Shown one piece after another: positions 43,601-52,118 of a stretch of DNA of 64,000 bases; position 1 is the stretch's first letter, and the number at the start of each line of letters is the position of its first letter. The notes below the pieces were generated by a model that saw only the letters and a program-made list of their open reading frames with translations, was not told the DNA's origin and ran no database searches. The stretch is from contig NZ_JAUSUZ010000001.1 of assembly GCF_030813715.1 (NCBI RefSeq), forward strand, positions 7,068,001-7,132,000, in the 5' to 3' direction. Origin of the DNA: Catenuloplanes indicus. Lineage in GTDB: Bacteria; Actinomycetota; Actinomycetes; Mycobacteriales; Micromonosporaceae. The translations under genes were made by a program, and so were the position numbers.

Positions 43601-44599
43601 GTGCGTATCGCGATGATGGCCTCCGGAGGGGCGGCCGGCGAGCTCTCGGCCGCGCTCGGCCGGCTCGGGCACGACGTGCGCGAGTACGACGCCGCCGGCA
43701 AGCGCGCCGGTGAACGGCTCGGCTCGACCTGGGCGGACGGTTCCGGCTGGGCTCCGGAGGTGATCCACGCGCACGGCTGGGCGGCCGGCGTCGCCGCGCT
43801 CGCGTCCGGGGCCGCCCCGCTGGTCCAGTCGTTCCAGGGCCTCGGCGGACCGCAGGCGGACGGCGAACGCCGCACATACGAGCGCCTGCTCTGCCGCGTC
43901 GCCGACCGGATCGTCGCCGGTTCGACCGACGAGGGCGGCGAACTGCTGCGGCTCGGCGTGCCCCGAAACCGGATCACGCTGATCCCGCCCGGCGTCGACT
44001 GCGAGCTGTTCACCCCGGTCGGCGAGCCGATGCCGCGGACGCGCCCGCGCGTGCTGGCGGTCGCGGACGGCGCCGCCTGGGCCGGCGACCTGGTCCGTGC
44101 GATGCGGATGGTGCCGGACGCGGAGGCGGTCGTGCTCGGTGCCCCGCCATCCCTGGCCGCCCTGGCCGAGCGCTGCCGCGTCGCCGACCGGGTCGTGCTG
44201 CACCCGTCGGTGCCGCGCAACGGCCTGCCGGCCTGGTACCGCTCCGCCGACGTGGCGGTCTGTGCGCCCTGGCGCGACCCGTCCGGCAGCGCGCCGATCG
44301 AGGCGATGGCCTGCGGCGTGCCCGTGGTCGGCACCGCGACCGGCCTGGTCCGGGACGCGGTGATCGACGGCCTGACCGGCGAGCTGGTGCCGCCGCGGGA
44401 CCCGCGCGCGCTCGGCATGGCGATCCGCGCGCTGCTCGCCGACAACGTGCGCCGGTTCACCGCCGCCACCGCAGCGCTGGACCGGGCCCGCCAGGTGTAC
44501 CCGTGGCAGCGCGTCGCGGACCGTACCGCCGTGGTGTGTCTCGAGGCCGGTGGCCAGGCGGTGCCGGTCGAGGCGGAAGAGCTGTCCGTGCCGTCCTGA
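43601..44599 (+). CDS. glycosyltransferase, GT4-like GT-B fold
   Basis: 332 residues, GTG 43601. N-terminal domain with VIHAHGWAAGVAAL (acceptor side); linker RITLIPPGVDCELFTPVG; C-terminal domain with the donor-binding APIEAMACGVPVVGT, which contains the family ExxACGxPVV motif; and DGLTGELVPPRDPRALG. Typical of UDP-sugar or GDP-sugar transferases for lipids, mycothiol-like or cell-envelope glycans. The stop is 1 nt from a perfect palindrome shared with the convergent AraC gene. Confidence 0.85.
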   Translation: MRIAMMASGGAAGELSAALGRLGHDVREYDAAGKRAGERLGSTWADGSGWAPEVIHAHGWAAGVAALASGAAPLVQSFQGLGGPQADGERRTYERLLCRVADRIVAGSTDEGGELLRLGVPRNRITLIPPGVDCELFTPVGEPMPRTRPRVLAVADGAAWAGDLVRAMRMVPDAEAVVLGAPPSLAALAERCRVADRVVLHPSVPRNGLPAWYRSADVAVCAPWRDPSGSAPIEAMACGVPVVGTATGLVRDAVIDGLTGELVPPRDPRALGMAIRALLADNVRRFTAATAALDRARQVYPWQRVADRTAVVCLEAGGQAVPVEAEELSVPS

Positions 44600-44621
44600 G
44601 ATCCAGATCAAGATCTGGATC
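44600..44621. terminator. perfect palindrome at the ends of convergent genes
   Basis: GATCCAGATC-AA-GATCTGGATC, 10-bp arms with a 2-nt centre. It starts right after the glycosyltransferase stop and contains the AraC stop codon (44608-44610), so it can act as a terminator for both. Immediately followed by repeat copy C. Confidence 0.65.
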
Positions 44622-45699
44622 TTCCCGCTTCCGGCGTGGTCGCGTCCCGGTGCTCCCGCGGGCACCGGTCGGCCGCGGGCGGCCTCCCTGCCGGTTCCGT
44701 CGTGGCCGGACCGGACCGGGCCTGCTGCGGAGTGGTACCGGTCCAGGAGCGGAAGGCGCGGTAGAAGGAGCCCGGGTCGTCGTAGCCGAGCAGGAACGCG
44801 ATCTCGGTGACCGAGACGTCCGCGCGGTCCAGGTAGGCGCGGGCGAGCGCGTGCCGGGTGCTGTCGAGCACGGCCTGGAAGGTGGTGTGCTCCGCGGCCA
44901 GGCGGCGTTGCAGCGTGCGGCCGCTCAGCGCCAGGCGGCGGGCGACGCCGGCTGCGGTGCCCGCACCGGCCGGCAGCAGCTCGACCAGCGCGGCCCGGAC
45001 CCGTTCCGCGGTCGACTCGGCGCGCTCCAGATCGGCCAGGCGGCGGCGCAGATCCGGCGCGAAGACCCGCCACATCTCCGCGTTCTCGGTCAGGAACGGG
45101 CGGCGCGCGTCGTGCGCGGCGAAGACCACCTCGGCCTCGGCGCCGTGCTGGAACGGCACGCCGAGAAAGTCGCGCCACGCCTCGGCGACCGCGCCGGCCG
45201 GCGGATCCGGCGTCGAGAACCGGGCCGGCACCACCCGCGCCCGGGTGGCGAGCCGGGCCAGCGCCACCCAGACGGCCAGCTCGTACGCGACCAGGCCGGG
45301 CGGCGGTACCGGCACGGCCGGCCAGCGCATGGTCAGGTGCAGCTCGTCGCCGGGCCCGACGAGCACGCGCTGCGGGCCGATCAGGCGCTTGTGCGCGGCG
45401 ATCCGCTCCGCCGCGCGGCGCAGGTTCGGGCTGCACAGCGCCGCGAAGATCGGCGGGTGGAAGGTCTCCGTGCTCATCCGCTCGGCCGCCCGCACCGGGA
45501 ACGCGGGATCGCCGTAGGCCTCCTCCATCGCGGTCCAGCAGCGGAAGAACTGCTCGGGCGCGAGCGTCACCGGGCCGCGGACGAACAGGTCGCCGGGCAG
45601 CCCCGCGGCCCGCAGCACCGGGCCGGCCGGGATGCCGAGGTCTGCGAACATCACCGCGGCCGCCGGGCTGAGCGCATACCCGGCCGGACTCACCGGCAT
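44608..45699 (-). CDS. AraC family transcriptional regulator
   Basis: 363 residues from ATG 45699, overlapping the SDR stop by 10 bp. N-terminal arabinose-binding-like domain (about 15-210) of the OruR/VqsM type, with AYGDPAFPVRAAERM and LLxPxxL-like layout. C-terminal AraC HTH pair (about 235-330): SGRTLQRRLAAEHTTFQAVLDSTR and VTEIAFLLGYDDPGSFYRAFRSWTG. The last 30 or so residues (Pro/Arg/Ala-rich, ending EAGRSRS) are encoded antisense through repeat copy C and are probably an acquired tail. Likely controls the coupled SDR gene. Confidence 0.88.
   Translation of the reverse strand: MPVSPAGYALSPAAAVMFADLGIPAGPVLRAAGLPGDLFVRGPVTLAPEQFFRCWTAMEEAYGDPAFPVRAAERMSTETFHPPIFAALCSPNLRRAAERIAAHKRLIGPQRVLVGPGDELHLTMRWPAVPVPPPGLVAYELAVWVALARLATRARVVPARFSTPDPPAGAVAEAWRDFLGVPFQHGAEAEVVFAAHDARRPFLTENAEMWRVFAPDLRRRLADLERAESTAERVRAALVELLPAGAGTAAGVARRLALSGRTLQRRLAAEHTTFQAVLDSTRHALARAYLDRADVSVTEIAFLLGYDDPGSFYRAFRSWTGTTPQQARSGPATTEPAGRPPAADRCPREHRDATTPEAGRSRS
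44622..44671 (+). repeat. dispersed 3'-flank repeat, copy C
   Basis: TTCCCGCTTCCGGCGTGG, TCGCG middle, CCGGTGCTCCCGCGGGC and CCGGTCG. It lies 22 nt after the glycosyltransferase stop on the same strand, and continues with the second block GGCCTCCCTGCCGGTT (44683-44700) shared with copy E. Read on the minus strand it encodes the C-terminal tail of the AraC protein. Confidence 0.85.
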
Positions 45700-46622
45700 G
45701 TCACCGGATCGGCCGGCAGACTCGCCACGTCGACGTCCAGGCCGGTCGCGTCGCGGGAGAACCGCCACAGCGCGCGGATCGCCCGGCCGGCACCCGGCCG
45801 GATCAGCCGGCGGGCGACCGGCGGACCGGAGATCTGCAGGCGGGGGCCGACCATGGTGCCGCCCTGGACGCGCGGGTCGGTCGCGGCGCGCAGCTGGCTC
45901 AGTGCGCCGCGCTCCACCGACATGCCGAATCTGCGCGCCATCGGGAACATGATGGCACCGCGCGGGCCGGCGGCGGTGGCGCGGTCCATCAGGTCCGAGT
46001 TCGCGAAGCCCGGGTGCGCGGTGACCGCACGGGCGGACCGGCCGGCGGCCCGGAACTGCCGCTCCAGCCCCTGGGCGAAGTGGCGGTTGGCGAGCTTGGA
46101 GTCGTCGTAGGCACGCCAGCCCTCGTACCCGCGCGGGGTCGTGGGGTCGAGCGGCCGGCCGAAGTGCTGTGCGCCGCTGGTCAGCGTCACCACGCGCGCG
46201 CCGGGCGTGCGGGCGATCGCCGGCAGCAGGTGCGCGGTGAGCGCCCAGTGCCCGAGGTGGTTGACGCCGAGGTGGATCTCGAAACCGTCCACCGTGGTGG
46301 CCGGCGGCACCGCCATCACGCCGGCGTTGTTGATCAACAGGTCGATCGTGCGGTGCGCGGCCAGGATCTCGCCGGCCGCCCGCGCGACGGAGGCCAGCTC
46401 GGCCAGGTCGAGCAGCACCACGTCGACGGTGGCGCCCGGGTGGTCGGACAGGATCCGGTCGCGGGCCGGCAGCGCCCGGGCCCGGCTGCGCGCCGCCATG
46501 ATCACGTGGGCGCCGCGGGCCGCGAGCGCCGCTACCGTCACCAGGCCGAGGCCGCCGCTGCCGCCGGTCACCACCGCCACACGTCCGTCCTGCCGTGGGA
46601 TGTCCGCCGCTGACCAGGGCAT
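45690..46622 (-). CDS. short-chain dehydrogenase/reductase
   Basis: 310 residues, ATG 46622 with GGAGG 8 bp upstream. NAD(P) motif TGGSGGLGLVTVAAL at about 20-34, NNAG in LLINNAGVMAV, catalytic Ser in TLTSGAQH and Tyr-x3-Lys in YDDSKLAN. The pattern is close to the WW-oxidoreductase/retinol-dehydrogenase-like classical SDRs. Coupled to the AraC regulator by a 10-bp overlap. Substrate unknown. Confidence 0.9.
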   Translation of the reverse strand: MPWSAADIPRQDGRVAVVTGGSGGLGLVTVAALAARGAHVIMAARSRARALPARDRILSDHPGATVDVVLLDLAELASVARAAGEILAAHRTIDLLINNAGVMAVPPATTVDGFEIHLGVNHLGHWALTAHLLPAIARTPGARVVTLTSGAQHFGRPLDPTTPRGYEGWRAYDDSKLANRHFAQGLERQFRAAGRSARAVTAHPGFANSDLMDRATAAGPRGAIMFPMARRFGMSVERGALSQLRAATDPRVQGGTMVGPRLQISGPPVARRLIRPGAGRAIRALWRFSRDATGLDVDVASLPADPVTCR

Positions 46623-46729
46623 GTCCGCCACCTCCGGGAAGTCGTTCGCCGTCCCGGACGACGCTATGGAACCCGGAGAACGCACACAGTGGCAGAACGC
46701 GCCAGGCCGGTGCCCGATCGCGCCACGGG

Positions 46730-47374
46730 TCAGGCGGCCGCGGCGATCGCCTTCTCCCAGCCGGGGGCGAGCGTGATGCCGTACTGCAGCGGCGGGACGT
46801 CCGCGTCGGGGTAGGTGATGCCGAGGTGCCGCCAGAAGTCGACGAAGACCCACGAGTCGGTGAGCGCGTACTCGTCGTCCGGGTGGGCCCGCCGCTCGTC
46901 GTCGGCGTCCAGGTCATCCTCGGTGACCGGGGTCAGGTAGTCGGTGATCTCGGCGGCGTCGACGCCGAACACCCCGGCCACGGTCGCCGGGTCGGAGTTC
47001 CAGCGGTGCTCGGTGCCGGACTCCTCCTCGAAGTAGTCCGGGCGGGACGTGAACCGGTCACGCTCCTGCCCGGCCTCGAAGACCAGGTGACTCCAGAAGT
47101 CGTCCTCGAACGCGGAGACGCAGCTGGCCACGGTGCCGAGCCGGAGGCTGACCACGCGCGCGATCTCGACCGCGGCCTCCGCACCGGTGCTCGGCCACAT
47201 CACCACGGTCCAGCCGTCCAGCGGCTCGAACACGTCCACCTGATTACCGGGGTCGTCGGCCGTGCCACCGAACCGCGCCTCCACGCCACGCTCCGCGGCG
47301 TACGCGACGACCAGCCGCGCCACCTCACCGGCGTCGTCGTGCCGGAAGGCGCCGAGCTCCTTGACACCGCTCAC
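46730..47374 (-). CDS. conserved hypothetical, acidic
   Basis: 214 residues from GTG 47374. Strongly acidic, with aromatic segments EDDFWSHLVFEAGQERDRFTSRPDYF and SWVFVDFWRHLGI that look conserved, and a middle FGVDAAEITDYLTPV. Proteins of this type are common in Streptomyces and Micromonosporaceae and resemble small cytoplasmic immunity-like proteins, but I cannot name the family. No signal peptide. Confidence 0.65.
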   Translation of the reverse strand: MSGVKELGAFRHDDAGEVARLVVAYAAERGVEARFGGTADDPGNQVDVFEPLDGWTVVMWPSTGAEAAVEIARVVSLRLGTVASCVSAFEDDFWSHLVFEAGQERDRFTSRPDYFEEESGTEHRWNSDPATVAGVFGVDAAEITDYLTPVTEDDLDADDERRAHPDDEYALTDSWVFVDFWRHLGITYPDADVPPLQYGITLAPGWEKAIAAAA

Positions 47375-47430
47375 GGTTGGACCCCTCCGTCTCGACCTCG
47401 CCTCATCGTATGAGGGGATTCATGACGATT

Positions 47431-48048
47431 TCAGGGATTTGCCGGACCGGTCGCACCGATGGCGGCCGTGACATCCGCGGGCAGCGGACAGGGACGCTCG
47501 GGCGGCAGCAGCGCCCGCGCCGCCGTGGGATCGGTGGCGGCACACGTGTGGACCTGGCGCGCGAGCGGCGTGACGTCCTCGATCGAGGTGGTCCACTCGT
47601 TCACGTACCGAGCGGAGGCCGCGCCGGACAACCCGACCTGCAGCGACCGGTACGGCAACGCGCTCAGCCGCAGGTCCCGCTCGGGATCCCACTGCACGCG
47701 GACGTCGCTGCGCCGCACCGCGCGCGACCACTCGGCGCGGCTCGCGTGCCCCCGCCGCGGGCCGTAGTGGCTGAGCACGGCGGTGCGCAGCGCGTTCTCC
47801 AACCCGGCCCGGTCGACGGTGATCGCGAGGACGAACTCCTGGCCCGGCTTCGTGGCCCAGCCGCTGCGGTACATCATCCAGAGGAACGACGGCTTGATCC
47901 ATGTCATCCGGCCGAGGCGGAACGGCGGCACGAACCGGCCGGCCGCGAGCGCCGGCAGCGCGATCTCCGGTGAGTACGCCTGGTAGACCGTGATCGTCCG
48001 GTCGGTGAAGACGGCGCGGACCTGCCGGGCGGGGACGGTGTCGGACAC
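47431..48048 (-). CDS. DUF4291 family protein
   Basis: 205 residues, GTG 48048. The family signature is clear: ARQVRAVFTDRTITVYQAYSPEIA, RLGRMTWIKPSFLWMMYRSGWA and LENALRTAVLSHYGP. DUF4291 proteins are of unknown function, found widely in bacteria and fungi. Single-domain, full length. Confidence 0.88.
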   Translation of the reverse strand: MSDTVPARQVRAVFTDRTITVYQAYSPEIALPALAAGRFVPPFRLGRMTWIKPSFLWMMYRSGWATKPGQEFVLAITVDRAGLENALRTAVLSHYGPRRGHASRAEWSRAVRRSDVRVQWDPERDLRLSALPYRSLQVGLSGAASARYVNEWTTSIEDVTPLARQVHTCAATDPTAARALLPPERPCPLPADVTAAIGATGPANP

Positions 48049-48095
48049 GGTCCGATGATCACCCGCCCGGCGCGGTGGCGCGATCGAATAACGGC

Positions 48096-48599
48096 TCAGG
48101 CGTTGAAGATGGCGGAGAGCTGGTCGCGGAAGCGGCGCTCGTCCTCGGTGACCACGTCGCCGCCGATGCCGAGGATGCCGCCGGTCGGCGCGGCCGTGAC
48201 CACCTGCTCGGCGATCGTGACCAGCCAGTTCGCGTACGCCCCGGCCTGGCCCTCGTCCACCTTCTCGCGCAGCAGCGTGTTCGCCTCGCGTGCGCGGGTC
48301 AGTACGTCCGCGATGTAGGCCTCCGGGTCGCTCGGCGTCAGCGCGGGCAGCTCCTCGCCCGCCTCCGGGTCACCCACGCGGGTGATCAGCTCGTTCGCGA
48401 TCTCGGTGACCAGCCAGTTGCCGGACTCGCGTCCGGCCGCGATGCCCTCCAGGCCGGCCTGGTTCTCCTGGAGCGTGCGGCGGGACCCGTCCGACTCCGC
48501 GGCCGACGCGGCCGTCAGCACCGCGTGCGGAAGGCCCACGAGCAGGCCCCACTCCTGGTCGGAGAACCCGAGCTGGCTGAATACCGGCTGCTCCGTCAC
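48096..48599 (-). CDS. conserved hypothetical, helical
   Basis: 167 residues from GTG 48599, with GAGAGG about 8 bp upstream. The N-terminal part FSDQEWGLLVGLPHAVLTAASAAESDG and the middle YIADVLTRAREANTLLREKV and GDVVTEDERRFRDQLSAIF are well ordered and conserved-looking. Possibly a stress-related cytoplasmic protein; family unknown to me. Confidence 0.65.
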   Translation of the reverse strand: MTEQPVFSQLGFSDQEWGLLVGLPHAVLTAASAAESDGSRRTLQENQAGLEGIAAGRESGNWLVTEIANELITRVGDPEAGEELPALTPSDPEAYIADVLTRAREANTLLREKVDEGQAGAYANWLVTIAEQVVTAAPTGGILGIGGDVVTEDERRFRDQLSAIFNA

Positions 48600-48684
48600 T
48601 GCGACACCTCTCGGTTCTTGTGGTGGGGGAAAGTCAGGGAGGATCATGCCAGTCTTACCCGGCGGTCGTGCGCCGGAACCCCGC

Positions 48685-49052
48685 TCACCACTCCCGCCAC
48701 TCGTCACAGAGCGTGCCCGCCTGCTCGGGCGTGATCCCCGCCCGCGTCGCGAGCCCGTCGAACGCCGCGCACGCCGCCTCCCGCCGGATCGTGTCGATCA
48801 TCCCGTGGCGTTCGTCGAGCGCGTTGAGCCGATCGACGAACGCCTTCGGCACCAGCTCCGGCTCCGCCGGGCCCTCGCCGATCGCGCGCCGCAACGTCGT
48901 AGGCCGCGCAGGCCGCGACGCCGGCCGCCGGCGCGAGGCGCACACCGTGATCATGTCGTCGTCGGCGTGCGTCACCTGCACCGCGCCGAATGCGCCCCGT
49001 CCGGCAACGGCATCGCGGCCACGTCGCCCACCCGTGGGGTCCACTCGGTCAC
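48685..49052 (-). pseudogene. small conserved protein gene with a frameshift
   Basis: From GTG 49052 the frame reads VTEWTPRVGDVAAMPLPDG and then runs to a stop. The protein-like continuation (FGAVQVTHADDDMITVCA, then LVPKAFVDRLNALDERHG to the stop at 48685) is in another frame. The switch falls at the GGGGC near 48994-49003 and would be repaired by one added base, giving a DGR-x-FGAVQV junction. Either a recent inactivation or a sequence error. Family unknown; it resembles small actinobacterial proteins of about 120 residues. Confidence 0.55.
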
Positions 49053-49084
49053 GGGCGGGACGGTGTCGCGGGGGTACGACAGGA

Positions 49085-49771
49085 TCAGGAGATCGCGTCG
49101 GTCACGCCCGGCTCGGCGGGGCCGAGGTGGACCGGCTCGCGGCCGGTGACCACGTCGAAGACGGCCTTGACGTGCGCCAGGTGCTCGCGGGTGGAGGCCT
49201 GGCGCCAGTTCGCCGGGTACGCGTCGCGGACCGAGTCGTCGCCGACGCCGGAGGTGTCGATGCCGAGCTCGCGGCAGAGCGCGACGGAGCGGGCGATGTG
49301 GAAGCTCTGGGTGACCACTATCGCGCGGTCGACCCCGAAGATCTCCTTCGCCCGGAAGCACGAGTCGTACGTGTCGAAGCCCGCGTAGTCGCGCACCACG
49401 TGCTCCGGCGGTACGCCGTTGCGGACCAGCCAGGCGTACATCGCGGTGGGCTCGTCGTACTCGTGGCGGCCGTTGTCGCCGGAGACCAGGATGGCCTGCA
49501 CCTTGCCGGTCAGGTAGAGCTGCCGGGCGGTCTCCAGGCGGGCGGCCAGGAAGTCGCCGGGCTCACCGGTGCGCAGCACCTGCGTGCCGAGCACCAGTGC
49601 GACCGGCGCGGCCGGGACCGACGCGATCGTGTGCACGTGTCCCTCGGCCCGGCCGCGGATCCAGCTCTCGCTGGCGATCACGGTGACGGTGGCGGCGATG
49701 CCGCCGACGGCAGCGATCAGCGCCACGCGCCACCAGGTGAACCAGGACAGCCGGGAAAGGAGGCGTTTCAC
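49085..49771 (-). CDS. SanA/YdcF-like DUF218 membrane protein
   Basis: 228 residues, GTG 49771. One N-terminal membrane helix (about 15-34), then a DUF218 domain: VALVLGTQVLRTGEPGDFLAARLETA, AILVSGDNGRHEYDEPTAMYAWL, DYAGFDTYDSCFRAKEIF and VVTQSFHIARSVALC. SanA-type proteins affect envelope permeability and vancomycin sensitivity; the molecular role is not settled. Confidence 0.87.
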   Translation of the reverse strand: MKRLLSRLSWFTWWRVALIAAVGGIAATVTVIASESWIRGRAEGHVHTIASVPAAPVALVLGTQVLRTGEPGDFLAARLETARQLYLTGKVQAILVSGDNGRHEYDEPTAMYAWLVRNGVPPEHVVRDYAGFDTYDSCFRAKEIFGVDRAIVVTQSFHIARSVALCRELGIDTSGVGDDSVRDAYPANWRQASTREHLAHVKAVFDVVTGREPVHLGPAEPGVTDAIS

Positions 49772-49794
49772 CCTTCGAAGTATGCGTCAACTGA

Positions 49795-50037
49795 TCAACG
49801 GCGGGATCGGACCGCTGATCCGGGGATCAGGTAGTTGAAGCTGGCGATGCCGCCGGCCGCCTCGATCCAGTCGGAGAGCCGGCCCATGCCGGTGGCGCCG
49901 CCCAGGTCCACGAAGTCCGCGGTGAACCATACGTTGGCGTGGCCGAGCAGCAGGACTCCGCCCGTGCCGGCCAGCAGCGTGCGGCGGGTCACATGGTGGT
50001 GTGCGGTCACCGGCCCAGTGCAGCGCAGGCCGGCCAA
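49795..50037 (-). CDS. small putative exported protein
   Basis: Up to 80 residues; GTG at the VTAHHH or VTRRTLL position is likely. VTRRTLLAGTGGVLLLG looks like a twin-arginine signal or short membrane anchor, followed by about 45 residues (FVDLGGATGMGRLSDWIEAAGG). No family recognised. The coding signal is moderate; it fills the gap between sanA-like and amidase genes in the same orientation. Confidence 0.4.
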   Translation of the reverse strand: MAGLRCTGPVTAHHHVTRRTLLAGTGGVLLLGHANVWFTADFVDLGGATGMGRLSDWIEAAGGIASFNYLIPGSAVRSRR

Positions 50038-50061
50038 CGCATCAAGGAATGCGGATGTACG

Positions 50062-51480
50062 TCAGCCGACGGACAGTGAAGGTGATCGATCCTGCCACGG
50101 TGCGGCCTGCTCCAGCTGGGCGGCGAGGCGCAGCAGCAGGTCCTCGCGGGCGTGGCCGGCGGCGAGCTGGACGCCGATCGGCAGGCCGGTGCGGCTCTGG
50201 CCGAGCGGCAGGCTGATCGCGGGCGTGCCGGACACGTTGAACGGCGCGGTGAACGGGCCGTACTCCAGGATCCGGCGCAGCCACCCGCGCGCGTCCTGGC
50301 CCGGGTCGTCGTAGCGCAGCGTGCCGTGCGGTGCGGGCAATTGACCGAGCGTGGGCGTGACCAGCACGTCGTACCGGGTGAAGAACGTGCCGACCGGGTG
50401 GGTGACCCGGTGCTGAGCGTCGAGCATGGTCAGCACGTCCAGCGCGGTCGCGGCCTCGGCCTCGCGGAGGAACGCGCGGGAGACCGCCTCCAGTAGCGAC
50501 GGGTCCGGCCTGCGGCCGCGGCCGCCGCGCAGCACCGCGAGGCCGCTGGCGACGCCGCCCAGCATCAGCGCCTCGATCACGTCCTCGGCGGCGAACTCCG
50601 GGCGGGCCGGTTCGACTCGGTGACCGAGCCATTCGAGCAGCTCGCCGACCGTGGTGGTGGCGTCCGCGACCTCCGGGTCCACGGGTACGCCGGACCACGG
50701 CTCGACGCAGATCGCCACGCGCAGCGGCTCGGGCCGCGCGTCGATCTCGTGCGCGTACGGGCGTACCGGCGGCGGGGTCCGGTGCTTCTCGCCGTGGTGC
50801 GGCGCGCTGATCGCGTCCAGCAGTCGCGCGGCGTCGCGGACCGTGCGGGTGAGCGCGAACTCCTGGACCGCGCCGAAGCCGATCTCGCCCACGGCCGGGC
50901 CGACCGGCAGGCGGCCGCGGGTCGGTTTCAGGCCGACCAGCCCGCACGCGGCGGCCGGTACCCGGATCGAGCCGGCGCCGTCGCTCGCGTGCGCGAGCGG
51001 GACCGCACCGGCCGCGACCAGCGCCGCCGCGCCGCCGCTGGAACCGCCGACGCCCCGGTCCGGTGCCCACGGGTTGCGGGTGGGGCCGTGCAGCACCGGC
51101 TCGGTGGCGAAGCTCAGGCTCCACTCCGGCGCCGTGGTCTGGCCGAGCGTGACCAGGCCGGCCGCACGGAAACGGGCCATCAGTTCGGTGTCGGCGCTCG
51201 CGACCGCGCCCATGATCGCGCGGCTGCCCAGCCGGAACGCGGTGCCGCGGGCGACCGGGCCACTGTCCTTGATCAGGAACGGTACGCCGCCGAACGGGCC
51301 GTCCGGGTCGTGCGTGAGCGCGGGCTCGTAGAGCGGGCCGGTCAGCGCGTTGAGGTCCGCGTGCGCCGCGGCCAGCGCGCGCCGGGCCGCGTCCTCCACC
51401 TCCACCGGCGTGACCTGGCCGGTGGCGATCAGCTCGCGCAGGCCGGTGGCATCGTGGCTCGCGTACTCGTGTACCTCCAT
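50062..51480 (-). CDS. amidase (amidase signature family)
   Basis: 472 residues from ATG 51480 (GTG 51486 two codons earlier is possible). Catalytic Ser-cisSer-Lys triad: Lys in FLIKDSG (near residue 71), cis-Ser in GVGGSSGGAAALVAAG and nucleophile in DGAGSIRVPAAACGLVGLKP. Full length. Substrate not inferable; members hydrolyse aliphatic or aryl amides. Divergent from the ArsR gene. Confidence 0.9.
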   Translation of the reverse strand: MEVHEYASHDATGLRELIATGQVTPVEVEDAARRALAAAHADLNALTGPLYEPALTHDPDGPFGGVPFLIKDSGPVARGTAFRLGSRAIMGAVASADTELMARFRAAGLVTLGQTTAPEWSLSFATEPVLHGPTRNPWAPDRGVGGSSGGAAALVAAGAVPLAHASDGAGSIRVPAAACGLVGLKPTRGRLPVGPAVGEIGFGAVQEFALTRTVRDAARLLDAISAPHHGEKHRTPPPVRPYAHEIDARPEPLRVAICVEPWSGVPVDPEVADATTTVGELLEWLGHRVEPARPEFAAEDVIEALMLGGVASGLAVLRGGRGRRPDPSLLEAVSRAFLREAEAATALDVLTMLDAQHRVTHPVGTFFTRYDVLVTPTLGQLPAPHGTLRYDDPGQDARGWLRRILEYGPFTAPFNVSGTPAISLPLGQSRTGLPIGVQLAAGHAREDLLLRLAAQLEQAAPWQDRSPSLSVG

Positions 51481-51530
51481 GCGCACAGCGTGGCGGCCGG
51501 CGGGCGTACCCGCGATCGGTTTTTTGCTTG

Positions 51531-51550
51531 CTAAAGGTTTCTTTCTAAAG
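51531..51550. promoter_or_regulatory. AT-rich direct repeat in the amidase/arsR divergent region
   Basis: CTAAAG occurs at 51531 and 51545, 14 nt apart, in an AT-rich 83-bp gap that is unusual for this genome. It could be the promoter plus a binding site for the ArsR-like regulator; no perfect dyad is seen. Confidence 0.35.
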
Positions 51551-51563
51551 CATTCTCTAGGGT

Positions 51564-52118
51564 ATGGCCGACTCGATCAGACTCGACGACCCGCGCGCGC
51601 TGCGGGCCTATGCCCATCCGCTGCGCCTCAGCCTCGTCGGGCTGCTGCGCCGGAACGGGCCGATGACCGCGACCCAGTGCGCGGCCGCGCTCGACGAGAA
51701 CGTGCCGAACTGCTCGTTCCACCTGCGCCAGCTCGCCAAGTACGGGCTGGCCGAGCGGGTGCCGGGGGCGGATGCGCGGGAACGGCCGTGGCGCGCCACC
51801 GCGATGGACACGTCCTGGGCCGACGACTCCGACGACCCGGAGATGCGAGCCGCGGCCGACCAGCTGAACGCCGTGATCCTGGGGCGGTACATCCGGCTCG
51901 CCGAGGCCTACCTGGCGACGCGCGCGGAGGAGACGGTCGAGTGGCGGCGGGCGGCCGGCTTCGGCGACTACATGATCTACGTGACCGCGGCGGAGCTGTC
52001 CGCGCTGTCCGAGCGGTTCGACGAGCTGCTCGCGCCGTACGGCGACCGGGAGCGGGCGGCCGACGGTGCGCGGCCGGTCAGCGTGGTGCAGCTCACCATG
52101 CCGCGGGACGAGCCGTGA
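51564..52118 (+). CDS. ArsR-type winged-helix regulator
   Basis: 184 residues, ATG 51564. Winged helix at about 8-85: LRAYAHPLRLSLVGLLRRNGPMTATQCAAALDENVPNCSFHLRQLAKYGLAERV matches ArsR/HTH_20 regulators, with no metal-binding cysteines. The C-terminal helical part likely binds a small molecule. Overlaps the MFS exporter start by 4 bp (GTGA), so it probably regulates that exporter. Confidence 0.88.
   Translation: MADSIRLDDPRALRAYAHPLRLSLVGLLRRNGPMTATQCAAALDENVPNCSFHLRQLAKYGLAERVPGADARERPWRATAMDTSWADDSDDPEMRAAADQLNAVILGRYIRLAEAYLATRAEETVEWRRAAGFGDYMIYVTAAELSALSERFDELLAPYGDRERAADGARPVSVVQLTMPRDEP

Noticed and set aside
44608-46917. 769-codon continuous minus-strand frame
   Set aside because: Only the part from 45699 down (AraC) is real; upstream it is out of frame with the SDR gene, whose Rossmann and YxxxK motifs are clear in the other frame.
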